Assembly: GCF_016742955.1 (NCBI RefSeq)
Contig: NZ_JABBYC010000001.1
Location: 451,386 to 515,385 of the forward strand
Source: Myceligenerans indicum
Lineage (GTDB): Bacteria; Actinomycetota; Actinomycetes; Actinomycetales; Cellulomonadaceae
DNA length: 64,000 nt
Direction of reading: 5' to 3'
Part shown: positions 9,297-17,114 of the stretch, one piece after another
How positions within the stretch are numbered: position 1 is the stretch's first letter
How the letters are laid out: every line of letters starts with the position of its first letter
The notes under the pieces: model-generated
Databases searched by the model: none
Told to the model about the DNA's origin: nothing
The model's input: the letters and a program-made list of their open reading frames with translations, nothing else
Program-made: the position numbers and the translations under genes

Positions 9297-10901
9297 TCAC
9301 AGCCCCCGAGCGAACTCGCTGATCAGCGACGGCACCGCGGCATCGAAGCCGGCGACGTCGAGCATGCCCGGATCGGCCGGGTCGGCGATCGAGAACTCGG
9401 TCGCCGTCATGCCCACGACGACGAGCCGCGCCGCGATGCCCGAACGCTCCCGGTACTCGCGCAGCGCCTGGTGCGGGTGCACGCTGCCGTGCCACGTCTC
9501 GTTGTCGGTGTAGACGACGAACGTGTCGACCTCCAGCCCCTCGCGGGTCGCGTGCAGCATCGGCTGCGCGCAGTCCGTCGAACCCATCGGCAGCGAGTCC
9601 ACCACACGCAGGGCGTCGTCGAGCCGCTGACGGGGCGAGATCCGCAGCGGCGCCAGCGCGGGCGGCTCGCCCCACCGGTGCCCGCCGCCCGCCGCGGTGA
9701 AGGCGACGGCGGACGCCGTCGGCTCCGTGGCGAGCTGGACCAGCGAGAGCGCGGCCGCGGCCTCCCGGGGCGTGATCGGCAGGCCCGAGATGTTCCCGAA
9801 GCCCATCGACCCCGACACGTCCACGGCGAGCATCGTCCTCGTCCCGGAGGGGTCGACAGCGCCGAACGCCGCGGAGAACGCGGCGTCCAGCGCGTCGGTG
9901 ATCGCCGGCGTCGGCTCCCACGTGCCCGAACCGCGCGTGGACCTCCCCGAGGCGTAGGTTCGCTGCGCCACCAGCACGTTCACCGGGTGCACGCGGGCGC
10001 GCCGCAGCCGTTCCGGGTCGGCGAGCCGGTCCGCGACCTCAGCGGTGCGCCCGCCGGTGGCAGGGAGCACGCCGAGTCGTGTGAGCCGGGGGAGCTGGCG
10101 CATCAGGGCCGTGGCCGGGACGCCGACGTCGAGCAGCGCGTCCCAGACCGCCGTCTCACCGAGCGCGGCGTCGGGCAGCATCTCCCAGGTCAGGCCCGCG
10201 TCGCGGACCAGAGCCGCCCAGGTGGCGACGTCGGAGGTCGCCCCCGCGCGGACGAACGCCTCGATCAGCTTCGGGGTCGCGTTGCCGGTCGAGGCGTGCG
10301 TGATCCAGTCGAACGTCGCGCGCAGGGCCGGGTCGGACGTAACGGGGTGGGCCAGTCGCAGCAGGTCACGGTGGGACCAGCCCTCGCGCTGCCGGTACTT
10401 GACCGCCTGGTGGGCGACGGCGTCCGCGTCCTTGTCGGTGTACCACCGCCCGACGGCGCGGCGCAGGCCGCGGCCCCAGCCGCGGAACTGCTCGGCGTAG
10501 CCCGCGAACTGGAGCAGGTGGGTTCCCGTGCGGGCCACGCGCGGCAGCGCCGCGAGCGCGGCCTGCGCGCTGCCCGGTACCGACGACGCGGCCGCCAGCG
10601 CGAAGAGTGCGGGCTGCTGCCGGGGCGCCGCGCCGCGGGCCGAGACCTCGACGATCGTGCGGACCAGGACGTCCGGGTCCCGCTCGGCCAGGCGCAGCAC
10701 CAGCTCGGCGTTGTCGCGGGCCAGGTCACGTGGTGCGGCGTAGTAGGTGCCTCCGTCGACGCCGAGGGTGAGGAAGCGGCGCAGCCGCGCGACGTCGTCG
10801 AGCACGAAGGTGTACCCGCCGGCCTCGTTCCGCTTCTGGTGGGCGTCGGCCTGCTCGTGCTGTGGGGTCCGGCGGCGGCTGACGGCGCGCAGGATGTCCA
10901 T
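9297..10901 (-). CDS. rsr: Ro60 ortholog Rsr: TROVE domain plus von Willebrand A domain
   Basis: The 534-residue protein matches bacterial Ro60 (about 530 residues). The N-terminal TROVE/HEAT ring (about 25-340) includes the opening DVARLRRFLTLGVDGGTYY and the KYRQREGWSHRDLLRLAHP segment typical of Ro proteins. The C-terminal vWA domain (about 355-534) begins with the MIDAS motif AVDVSGSM (near 361-366). In Deinococcus, Salmonella and mycobacteria Rsr binds Y RNAs and works with exonucleases such as PNPase in RNA decay and quality control. GAGGAGGGAAG precedes the ATG. Directly upstream on the same strand are three Y-RNA-like genes, which greatly strengthens the assignment. Confidence 0.95.
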   Translation of the reverse strand: MDILRAVSRRRTPQHEQADAHQKRNEAGGYTFVLDDVARLRRFLTLGVDGGTYYAAPRDLARDNAELVLRLAERDPDVLVRTIVEVSARGAAPRQQPALFALAAASSVPGSAQAALAALPRVARTGTHLLQFAGYAEQFRGWGRGLRRAVGRWYTDKDADAVAHQAVKYRQREGWSHRDLLRLAHPVTSDPALRATFDWITHASTGNATPKLIEAFVRAGATSDVATWAALVRDAGLTWEMLPDAALGETAVWDALLDVGVPATALMRQLPRLTRLGVLPATGGRTAEVADRLADPERLRRARVHPVNVLVAQRTYASGRSTRGSGTWEPTPAITDALDAAFSAAFGAVDPSGTRTMLAVDVSGSMGFGNISGLPITPREAAAALSLVQLATEPTASAVAFTAAGGGHRWGEPPALAPLRISPRQRLDDALRVVDSLPMGSTDCAQPMLHATREGLEVDTFVVYTDNETWHGSVHPHQALREYRERSGIAARLVVVGMTATEFSIADPADPGMLDVAGFDAAVPSLISEFARGL

Positions 10902-10978
10902 GGGTACTTCCCTCCTCGTGCGTGGCGACGACGCCGGCCTGGGGCCGGGTCGTTCTGTTCGTTCCGGACATGCCGAAA

Positions 10979-11115
10979 GCGGTGGCGGGCGTGTCGTGGT
11001 CACCGGGGTTGTGCTCTGGGCCGCTGAGCTACGCCGCCCGGAGGCGGCGGCGGGATTCGAACCCGCGTCTTTCCTTCCGAGGAGAGGTAACCGATGACCT
11101 TCGGCCCGCCACCGC
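10979..11115 (-). ncRNA. Y-RNA-like (YrlA-type) RNA, copy 1, nearest to rsr
   Basis: The ends form a perfect 12-bp stem (GCGGTGGCGGGC with its complement). After an asymmetric internal loop, a 9-bp inner stem pairs GGTCATCGG with CCGGTGACC (one G-U). Inside is a tRNA-like module in permuted order: a T-arm with GGTTCGAATCC, then an acceptor-like stem CGCCGCC/GGCGGCG closed by a TCCG tetraloop, then a D-arm TAGCTCAGCGGCCCAGAGCA. No anticodon arm is in the normal place, so this is not a tRNA gene. Architecture and position beside rsr match bacterial Y RNAs. The outer limits are set by the stem and are not mapped ends. Confidence 0.8.
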
Positions 11116-11130
11116 CTTCTGCGGTGACGT

Positions 11131-11234
11131 GAGCGGGCGTGTGACGCCGCCGGCGGCAGAACACCCGGCGAACCGGGCGCGGGGCTCGAACCCGCACTGC
11201 CATGACCAGGTAACCGATCGGCTCCGGCCCGCTC
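11131..11234 (-). ncRNA. Y-RNA-like RNA, copy 2, lacking a D-arm
   Basis: This is a shorter relative of the flanking copies. GAGCGGGC pairs with GCCCGCTC at the ends (8 bp), and the inner stem GCCG-A-TCGG pairs with CCGGCGGC with one bulged A. The shared GATCGGTTACCT block follows. A T-arm (GCGGG-TTCGAGC-CCCGC) and an acceptor-like hairpin CCCGG-TTCG-CCGGG are present, but the D-arm that copies 1 and 3 carry is missing. It may be a specialised or decaying Y RNA. Confidence 0.65.
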
Positions 11235-11237
11235 CGA

Positions 11238-11380
11238 CGAGGTCCGGGCGGGCGTGTGGCCGACCGCCGGGGGTCTCATGCTCTGCCCGTTGAGCTACGC
11301 CACCCGAAGTGACGACGGGACTCGAACCCGCAACCCTGAGTGTGAAGTGAACCGACCGTCTCCGGTCCGCCCGAACCTCG
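11238..11380 (-). ncRNA. Y-RNA-like RNA, copy 3, farthest from rsr
   Basis: A 12-bp terminal stem (CGAGGTTCGGGC with GCCCGGACCTCG, one G-U) encloses an inner stem GACGGTCGG/CCGGCGGTC with one G-G mismatch. The permuted tRNA-like module has T-arm GCGGGTTCGAGTCCCG, an acceptor-like hairpin closed by a TTCG-type loop, and a canonical D-arm TAGCTCAACGGGCAGAGCA. It is the most tRNA-like of the three. Its outer 3' strand begins only 4 bp from copy 2, so the three may be cut from one precursor or be separately transcribed. Confidence 0.78.
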
Positions 11381-11675
11381 CCGATGTTCAGTTGTCCGGG
11401 CGTGAGCCTAGGCGGGGCCGGCGAGGGGCGCACCGTATTTTTCCTGATGGGGAGGGTGCGGGTGGTGCGGGTCGGGGAGGAGCCCCAGGTGCCGGTCACG
11501 GTCCGGTGACGATTCACCACCTCAACCAACGAATCGGGCATCCTGGCCGTCTCTCCCCGTGAGAACTTCGCGCGTGGCCCGCTCTGACCAGGGAAGACGG
11601 AGCGCTCGGCGCGCGATGACGACTGACGGGCATCCGCGTGCCGATCGTGGGCCCGCCCCCAGGAGGAGCGCAGCG
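11381..11675. other. Intergenic region between the Y-RNA cluster and the L,D-transpeptidase
   Basis: No gene is evident. On the minus strand a TAGGCT box (11405-11410) could be the -10 element for the Y-RNA cluster. A lower-GC tract GTATTTTTCC near 11434 and the AGGAGGAG ribosome binding site just before 11676 belong to the plus-strand gene's leader. Confidence 0.4.
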
Positions 11676-12623
11676 ATGGACAACAGCGTGACACGCAAGA
11701 TGACGGCCGGAACCCTGGGTGCGGTGGCCCTGGTCGCCACCCTGGTGGCGGCCAGCAGCAGCGAGGCCCAGGAGACGCCGTCGGACACCGCCGCCCCGTC
11801 GTCGACCAGCAGCGCCGAGCGTTCGGGCGCCGCGGCGCCGGACGTCGCGCTGGTGTCGACGCCCGACGCGCGGCGTGCCGCCGCCCAGGAGCAGGCCGCC
11901 GACCGGCGCGCCGCGGCCGAGGCCGCGAAGGCCGCCGAAGAGGCCGAGGCTGCCGCGCGGGCGGAGGCCAAGGCAGCGGCGAAGGCAGCGGCGAAGGCCA
12001 AGGCGGAGGCGGAGCGTCAGGCGCGCCTGGCCGAGATCACCCCCGGCGAGCAGGGGGAGCACGTGGCGCGGATGCAGGAGCGTCTGCGACAGCTCGGCTA
12101 CCAGGTGACGTCCGCGGACGGCGTCTACGGTGCCGAGACCTGGCAGGCCGTGGTCGCGTTCCAGAAGGTCGCCGGTCTGGGCCGGGACGCCGTGGTGGGG
12201 CCGGCCACCCAGAAGGCCCTGGACGACGGCGTGGTCCCGGTCTCGCGGTACGGCGGAACCGGCATCGAGGTGGACCTCGGGCGGCAGGTGCTGCTCGTGG
12301 TCGAGAACGGCAAGGTGATCCGCACCTTCAACGCGGCGTCCGGCAACGGCGAGAGCTACGAGGCGCTGGGCGCCCAGTACGTGGCGCACACCCCGAGCGG
12401 CAGCTTCGCCGTGTACCGGCAGGTGGACGGTATCCGGGAGTCGTCCCTCGACCTGGGCAGCATGTACCGGCCCAAGTACTTCACCGGCGCCATCGCCGTG
12501 CACGGCTCGCCCTCGATCCCCGCCTACCCGGCGTCGCACGGCTGCATCCGCGTGTCCAACACCGCGATGGACTGGATCTGGTCCTGGGGCGCCTCGGTCG
12601 GCACCCCGGTCCACGTGTACTGA
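11676..12623 (+). CDS. L,D-transpeptidase (YkuD) with peptidoglycan-binding domain
   Basis: The 315-residue protein has an N-terminal membrane anchor or signal sequence (about residues 8-28), a long Ala/Glu/Lys helical, probably coiled-coil spacer (about 65-115), a PG_binding_1 repeat (GEQGEHVARMQERLRQLGYQ through GPATQKALDDG), and a C-terminal YkuD catalytic domain. The active-site signature is HGSPSIPAYPASHGCIRVSN, with His and the nucleophile Cys in SHGCIRV. Such enzymes make 3-3 cross-links in peptidoglycan or attach proteins to it outside the membrane. An AGGAGGAG box fixes the ATG; the open frame upstream is Arg-rich. It is monocistronic. Confidence 0.94.
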   Translation: MDNSVTRKMTAGTLGAVALVATLVAASSSEAQETPSDTAAPSSTSSAERSGAAAPDVALVSTPDARRAAAQEQAADRRAAAEAAKAAEEAEAAARAEAKAAAKAAAKAKAEAERQARLAEITPGEQGEHVARMQERLRQLGYQVTSADGVYGAETWQAVVAFQKVAGLGRDAVVGPATQKALDDGVVPVSRYGGTGIEVDLGRQVLLVVENGKVIRTFNAASGNGESYEALGAQYVAHTPSGSFAVYRQVDGIRESSLDLGSMYRPKYFTGAIAVHGSPSIPAYPASHGCIRVSNTAMDWIWSWGASVGTPVHVY

Positions 12624-12624
12624 G

Positions 12625-12665
12625 CCGGTACGGCCCCGGGAACGGCCGGTACGGCCCCGGGAACG
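12625..12665. repeat. Two direct copies of a 20-bp unit after the L,D-transpeptidase
   Basis: CCGGTACGGCCCCGGGAACG occurs at 12625-12644 and again at 12646-12665. Each unit contains the palindromic core CCCCGGG. It lies between convergent genes and may help to end transcription. Confidence 0.6.
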
Positions 12666-12689
12666 ACGCCTGGGCCGCGCACGGTCCCT

Positions 12690-13364
12690 TCAGTCGACCG
12701 GCAGGGCCAGGAGCCCCCGGACCGTCTCGACGAGGTCGCCGCCCGCGACGTCCGGGCCGGCGAAGATGTCCGGGAAGCTCTCCCCGCCACGGGCGACCCA
12801 TCCCGTGGTGAGCCCGGCCTGGTGGGCACCATGGGTGTCCCAGGCGTGCGCGGCCACCAGGGCGAGCTGCTCCGGATCGGCGCCGGTGCTGCGGACCGCG
12901 TGCCGGTAGATCTCCGGGGCGGGCTTCCACTGCCGCACGTCGTCGACCGACAGGACCTGCTCGATGTCGTCGTCCAGGCCGGCGCGGTGCAGCAGCCGAA
13001 TGGTGTTCTGCGCCGAACCGTTCGTCAGCGTCACCAGCCGGATGCCCGCGTCCCGGGCGAGCCGGACCGCCGGCAGCACGTCGGGATGCGGGTCGAGCTC
13101 GGCGAACCCCGCGAGGACGGCGCCCGCCGCCTCGTCGTCGAGCGCGGATCCGGTGGCCGATCGCAGGGCCTGGGCGGCGACCTCGCCGAACGGGCGGTAG
13201 CTCCCGCTGGCCGCGAGGGCGAACCCGTCCCGCAGGAGGCGCGAGAAGAACAGCTCCAGCACGTGCCCCGGCTGCCCGGCGTCGACCAGCCGCCGCCGGA
13301 CCGGTTCGAGCGGGAACAGCGTCTCGATGACGTCGAACGCGATGACCCGAGGACGTTTCGCCAT
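12690..13364 (-). CDS. HAD hydrolase, (S)-2-haloacid dehalogenase-like (type II)
   Basis: A 224-residue HAD protein. Motif I is FDVIETLFP with the nucleophile Asp, motif II is TLTNGS, the Lys of motif III is in WKPAPEIYRHAV, and motif IV is AAHAWDTHGA, the pattern of haloacid dehalogenases rather than phosphatases, which have a second Asp two residues after the first. Substrate could be a 2-haloacid or a sugar phosphate. It is transcribed alone, divergent from the hexosaminidase fusion gene. Confidence 0.88.
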   Translation of the reverse strand: MAKRPRVIAFDVIETLFPLEPVRRRLVDAGQPGHVLELFFSRLLRDGFALAASGSYRPFGEVAAQALRSATGSALDDEAAGAVLAGFAELDPHPDVLPAVRLARDAGIRLVTLTNGSAQNTIRLLHRAGLDDDIEQVLSVDDVRQWKPAPEIYRHAVRSTGADPEQLALVAAHAWDTHGAHQAGLTTGWVARGGESFPDIFAGPDVAGGDLVETVRGLLALPVD

Positions 13365-13517
13365 GCCACGATGGTTCCGTCACGCCACGGTCCCGGCAAG
13401 CTGGTGCGTCCCGGACCGTGCGGTGACGCACGACAGCCCTGGACCAGCAGGTCGTGGCGATCCGCGATGTCCGCTGCGATGCGGGCATGCGGCGCGTCGG
13501 CGTTAGGGTTGCACTCC

Positions 13518-16500
13518 GTGACCCCCGATCCCGGTCTCGTGCCCGCACCCGTGTCGCTGGAGACCGGAGACGGGACGGTCCTGCTCGGCGACGGCGCGCG
13601 GGTCGCGGCGGACCCGGCACTGCGTCCCGCCGCACGGTGGTGGCGCGGGGTCACCGAGGCGGCGTTCGGCATCGAGCTCGTGCCTGACGACGGCGCGGGG
13701 AACCCGGACGTGAGCTTCGTGCGCGGCAGCGGCACCCCGCCGGGTGGCTACCGCCTGGAGATCGCCCCCGGTGCGTCGACCCGGGTGCGGGTCGAAGCCG
13801 CCGACCTCGACGGTGCGCATGCCGCCGCGCAGACCCTGCGGCAGCTGGCCGGCCCCGGAGCCTTCCGGCGCGCGCCGCTCCGTACCGGCGAGGGCACCCG
13901 CCGGCCGTCGTCGGGCACCGTCGCCCTTTCCGCCCTGCGCATCGCCGACCACCCCCGCTTCGGCTGGCGCGGCGTCCTGCTCGACGTCGCCCGGCACTTC
14001 CTGCCCAAGCACGACGTGCTGCGGTTCGTCGACCTCGCCGCGCTGCACAAGCTCAACGTGCTCCAGCTCCACCTCACCGACGACCAGGGCTGGCGTCTGG
14101 AGGTGCGCCGCTTCCCGGAGCTGACGCAGGCGGGCGCCTGGCGGGCCGAGTCCACGATCGGCACCTGGCGCACGGGAACCGGCGACGGCACACCCCACGG
14201 CGGCTTCTACACGCAGGACGACCTGCGCGAGATCGTCGCCTACGCGCGCGAGCGCGGGGTCACGGTGGTGCCGGAGATCGACGTTCCCGGACACGTCGAG
14301 GCCGCCGTGGCCGCCTACCCGTTCCTCGGAACCCGCAAGGACCGGCGTGGTGTGCGCACCACCTGGGGGATCAGCGAGGACGTGCTCGACCCGTCCGAGG
14401 AGTCCCTGGCGTTCTTCCGGCACGTGCTCGACGAGGTCGCGGACGTGTTCGACGCCCCGTGGATCCACCTCGGCGGCGACGAGGTGCCCGTGGACCGCTG
14501 GGAACGGTCGCCCGCCATCCGGGCGCGTGCCGCCGCCCTCGGGTTCGTGCGGCCGGCGGCCCCGGCATCGGGTCATGGTGTGCTCCGGGCGCCGGCAGAG
14601 CCGGTTCCCGACGTCGCCCGCCTGCACGGCTGGTTCCTGGCCAGGCTCGCCGACCACGTGCGAGACCTGGGGCGGCGGGCGATCGTCTGGGACGAGGCGT
14701 TCGGTCCCGACCTGCCGCGCGACGTCGTCGTGACCGCCTGGCGCGCGGGCAGCCCGGGTATCGCGTCGCGGGCGGCCGCGGCCGGGCACGACGTCGTCGT
14801 CGCACCCGAGACGGCCTGGTACCTGGACCACCGCGGCGGTGACCACCCGGAGGAGCCCGTCCCGGTGGGCTTCCTCCGTACGGTCGCGGACGCCCTGTCC
14901 TACCACCCGGACCTGCCGGGCGGCCTCCCGCAGGCCGCGGCCGGGGGAGTCGAGGCGGCCGGGGGAGCCGAGGAGGCCGGAGGGGTCGAGGCGGCCGGAG
15001 CCACGGACACGGAGCACCGTGGCCGGCTGCTCGGAGGGCAGGCGCAGGTCTGGACGGAGCACCTGGACTCCGCGCGCCGCGTCGACCACGCCACCTTCCC
15101 GCGGCTGGCGGCCGTCGCCGAGGTGCTCTGGTCGCCCGCGACCGACCGCACGCCCGGGACGCCGGCGTCGGACGGGTTCCTGAAGCGGCTCGACGAGCAC
15201 CACCTGCCCCGGCTCGACGCCTACGGCGTCGAGTACCGGCCGCCCACGGGCCCGCACTTCTGGCAGCGCCGGCCCGGCGTGGCCGGAGCGTTCCGCGACC
15301 TGGCCGGCGAACTGGCCGGCGCGCGCGAGAGCGAGACGCGGCTCCACGGCGCCGAGGCGAGCATGGGAGCGGGGGCAGGCGCCGGCGTGGGGGCGCTCGC
15401 GGGCCACGGCGGCGCCCGGTCTGCCGTGTCCGGCCCGCAGGCGTCTTCGCCGCCTGCCGTCGGCGTCGTGGCCGGCGCGAGGCTCCCGCTGCCCGACGGG
15501 TCCCTGTCCGAACCGGTCGACCTCCACCTCCGCGGCGGGCGTATCACCCTGGTGACGCGTGCCGCCGCCCGTGCGGCGCCGGACCGTCACGTTCTCGACG
15601 CCGGGGGGCGGATCGCCCTGCCGGGACTGATCGACGCGCACTCCCACGCCGAGGGCGTCGTGCACGACCCGGACGTGCAGCACTCGCTCCTGCGGCAGGG
15701 CGTCACGACCATCGTGACCGGGCAGGACGGCGTCTCGTACGCCCCGGGTGACGGGAGGTGGCCGGCCGCCTACTTCGCGGCGATCCTCGGCGACCACCCG
15801 AGCTATCGCGGCCCGCGTGTGCGCGACCTCCTGGCCTGCTACGACGGCACGGTTCCGGTGAACGTCGCCTACCTCGCCCCGCACGGCACGATCCGGCACG
15901 CGGTGCTCGGGGACAACCCGAAGCGAGCCACCAAGAAGGACCTCGCGCGCATGCGGGCGCTCCTGCGCCAGGCCCTGCGCGACGGCGCGTGCGGGCTGTC
16001 GACCGGCCTGGAGTACGTGCCCGGCGGGTACGCCGACGAGCGCGAGCTGGTGACGCTCGCGGAGGTCGTCGCGGGGCGGGGCCTGCCGCACGTCAGTCAC
16101 ATGCGCGGGTACGAGGACAAGGCGGGCGACGGCTTCGCGGAGCTCGTGCGGATCGCGCGGGCTTCCGGTGTCGCCACGCACGTGTCGCACTACCACGGGC
16201 CTGCGGCCGAACTTGCCGGGTACGTCGACGAAGCGCGCGCCGACGGTCTCGACGTCACCTTCGACTCCTACCCCTACCTGCGCGGATGCTCCATCCTGTC
16301 GATGGTCTCGCTGCCGCCGTGGCTGCCGCTCGCCGACCCGGAGGCCACGGTGAGCGCCCTGCGGGATCCGGAGACGGTCGCGCGGCTGCGGCGTGAGCAC
16401 TTCCCCGCCCTGGCCGAGACGTGGCCCCGCATCACGTTCGCGTCCGTGCCCGACCAGGGAGGCCGGAACCTCACCTGGGCGGAGGGCCGGACGCTGCCCG

Positions 16501-17006
16501 ACGTCGCCCGGCTGCTGGGTCTCGACCCCGCTGATGCCGTGATCGAGGTCCTCGTGGCGACGGGCCTGCGCGCCACCTGCGTGTTCGCCCAGCCCCCGAC
16601 GAACTCCGCGGAGTCGGTGGCCGCGCTCGCGGGCCACGCGGCGCATCTGGGCGGGTCGGACGCGATCTACCTGGGCGGGCGCCCGCATCCGCGCGGCTGG
16701 GGCGCGTTCGCCCGGATGCTCGCCGAGCGGGTGGGCTCCGGCGACTGGTCGTGGCATGACGCCGCCGAGCACCTGTCAGGACGGGCGGCGAGGCGGTTCG
16801 GGCTCGCCGGCCGCGGCGCGCTCGTGGCAGGTTCCGTCGCGGACGTCGTCCTGGTCGACCCGGACACGGTGCGTGACCGCGCCACCTACGACCTGCCGCG
16901 CGTGGTGGCGTCGGGCGTCGACGACGTCCTGGTGCGGGGTGTACCGGTCCTGGCGGGCGGTGACCTGACCGGAGCGGCCCCGGGCGGTGCGGTTCGTCCT
17001 GGCTGA
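13518..17006 (+). CDS. Fusion of GH20 beta-N-acetylhexosaminidase and N-acyl-D-amino-acid deacylase
   Basis: One uninterrupted 1162-residue frame carries two enzymes. The N-terminal half (to about 605) is GH20: SALRIADHPRFGWRGVLLDV, HLTDDQGWR and the catalytic Asp-Glu pair in HLGGDEVP (321-322). An Ala/Gly/Glu-rich insertion (about 473-500) interrupts its distal part. A Gly/Ala linker (about 611-650) leads to an amidohydrolase of the D-aminoacylase type with metal ligands H708-x-H710 in LIDAHSHAEG, the ATKKDLARMRALLRQALRDGA region, SHMRGYEDK, THVSHYHG and YLGGRPHPRGWG. No signal peptide is seen, so both act in the cytoplasm. TAGGGT 8 bases before the GTG suggests a leaderless start. The PLP enzyme gene follows. 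Confidence 0.92.
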   Translation: MTPDPGLVPAPVSLETGDGTVLLGDGARVAADPALRPAARWWRGVTEAAFGIELVPDDGAGNPDVSFVRGSGTPPGGYRLEIAPGASTRVRVEAADLDGAHAAAQTLRQLAGPGAFRRAPLRTGEGTRRPSSGTVALSALRIADHPRFGWRGVLLDVARHFLPKHDVLRFVDLAALHKLNVLQLHLTDDQGWRLEVRRFPELTQAGAWRAESTIGTWRTGTGDGTPHGGFYTQDDLREIVAYARERGVTVVPEIDVPGHVEAAVAAYPFLGTRKDRRGVRTTWGISEDVLDPSEESLAFFRHVLDEVADVFDAPWIHLGGDEVPVDRWERSPAIRARAAALGFVRPAAPASGHGVLRAPAEPVPDVARLHGWFLARLADHVRDLGRRAIVWDEAFGPDLPRDVVVTAWRAGSPGIASRAAAAGHDVVVAPETAWYLDHRGGDHPEEPVPVGFLRTVADALSYHPDLPGGLPQAAAGGVEAAGGAEEAGGVEAAGATDTEHRGRLLGGQAQVWTEHLDSARRVDHATFPRLAAVAEVLWSPATDRTPGTPASDGFLKRLDEHHLPRLDAYGVEYRPPTGPHFWQRRPGVAGAFRDLAGELAGARESETRLHGAEASMGAGAGAGVGALAGHGGARSAVSGPQASSPPAVGVVAGARLPLPDGSLSEPVDLHLRGGRITLVTRAAARAAPDRHVLDAGGRIALPGLIDAHSHAEGVVHDPDVQHSLLRQGVTTIVTGQDGVSYAPGDGRWPAAYFAAILGDHPSYRGPRVRDLLACYDGTVPVNVAYLAPHGTIRHAVLGDNPKRATKKDLARMRALLRQALRDGACGLSTGLEYVPGGYADERELVTLAEVVAGRGLPHVSHMRGYEDKAGDGFAELVRIARASGVATHVSHYHGPAAELAGYVDEARADGLDVTFDSYPYLRGCSILSMVSLPPWLPLADPEATVSALRDPETVARLRREHFPALAETWPRITFASVPDQGGRNLTWAEGRTLPDVARLLGLDPADAVIEVLVATGLRATCVFAQPPTNSAESVAALAGHAAHLGGSDAIYLGGRPHPRGWGAFARMLAERVGSGDWSWHDAAEHLSGRAARRFGLAGRGALVAGSVADVVLVDPDTVRDRATYDLPRVVASGVDDVLVRGVPVLAGGDLTGAAPGGAVRPG

Positions 17007-17114
17007 GCGCGCCGGGCGAGGTTCGGTGCCGGACCGGTGCTCCCGTCCCGGAGGTATCCGGGATGCCTTGGCGCGCGCGCCCGTGCGGGCGCGGTGATCC
17101 GGCAGGATGTGTCC

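Noticed and set aside
10979..11380. Three degenerate or pseudo tRNA genes
   Set aside because: T-arm precedes D-arm, no anticodon arm lies between them, and long closing stems surround each unit. Y-RNA-like architecture beside rsr explains this better.
13503..16772. 1089-codon minus-strand open frame opposite the GH20 fusion
   Set aside because: Shadow frame with no domain signature; catalytic motifs lie on the plus strand.
13518..17006. Two separate genes (hexosaminidase and D-aminoacylase)
   Set aside because: No stop codon, ribosome binding site or TANNNT start pattern was found at the domain junction; the frame is continuous.
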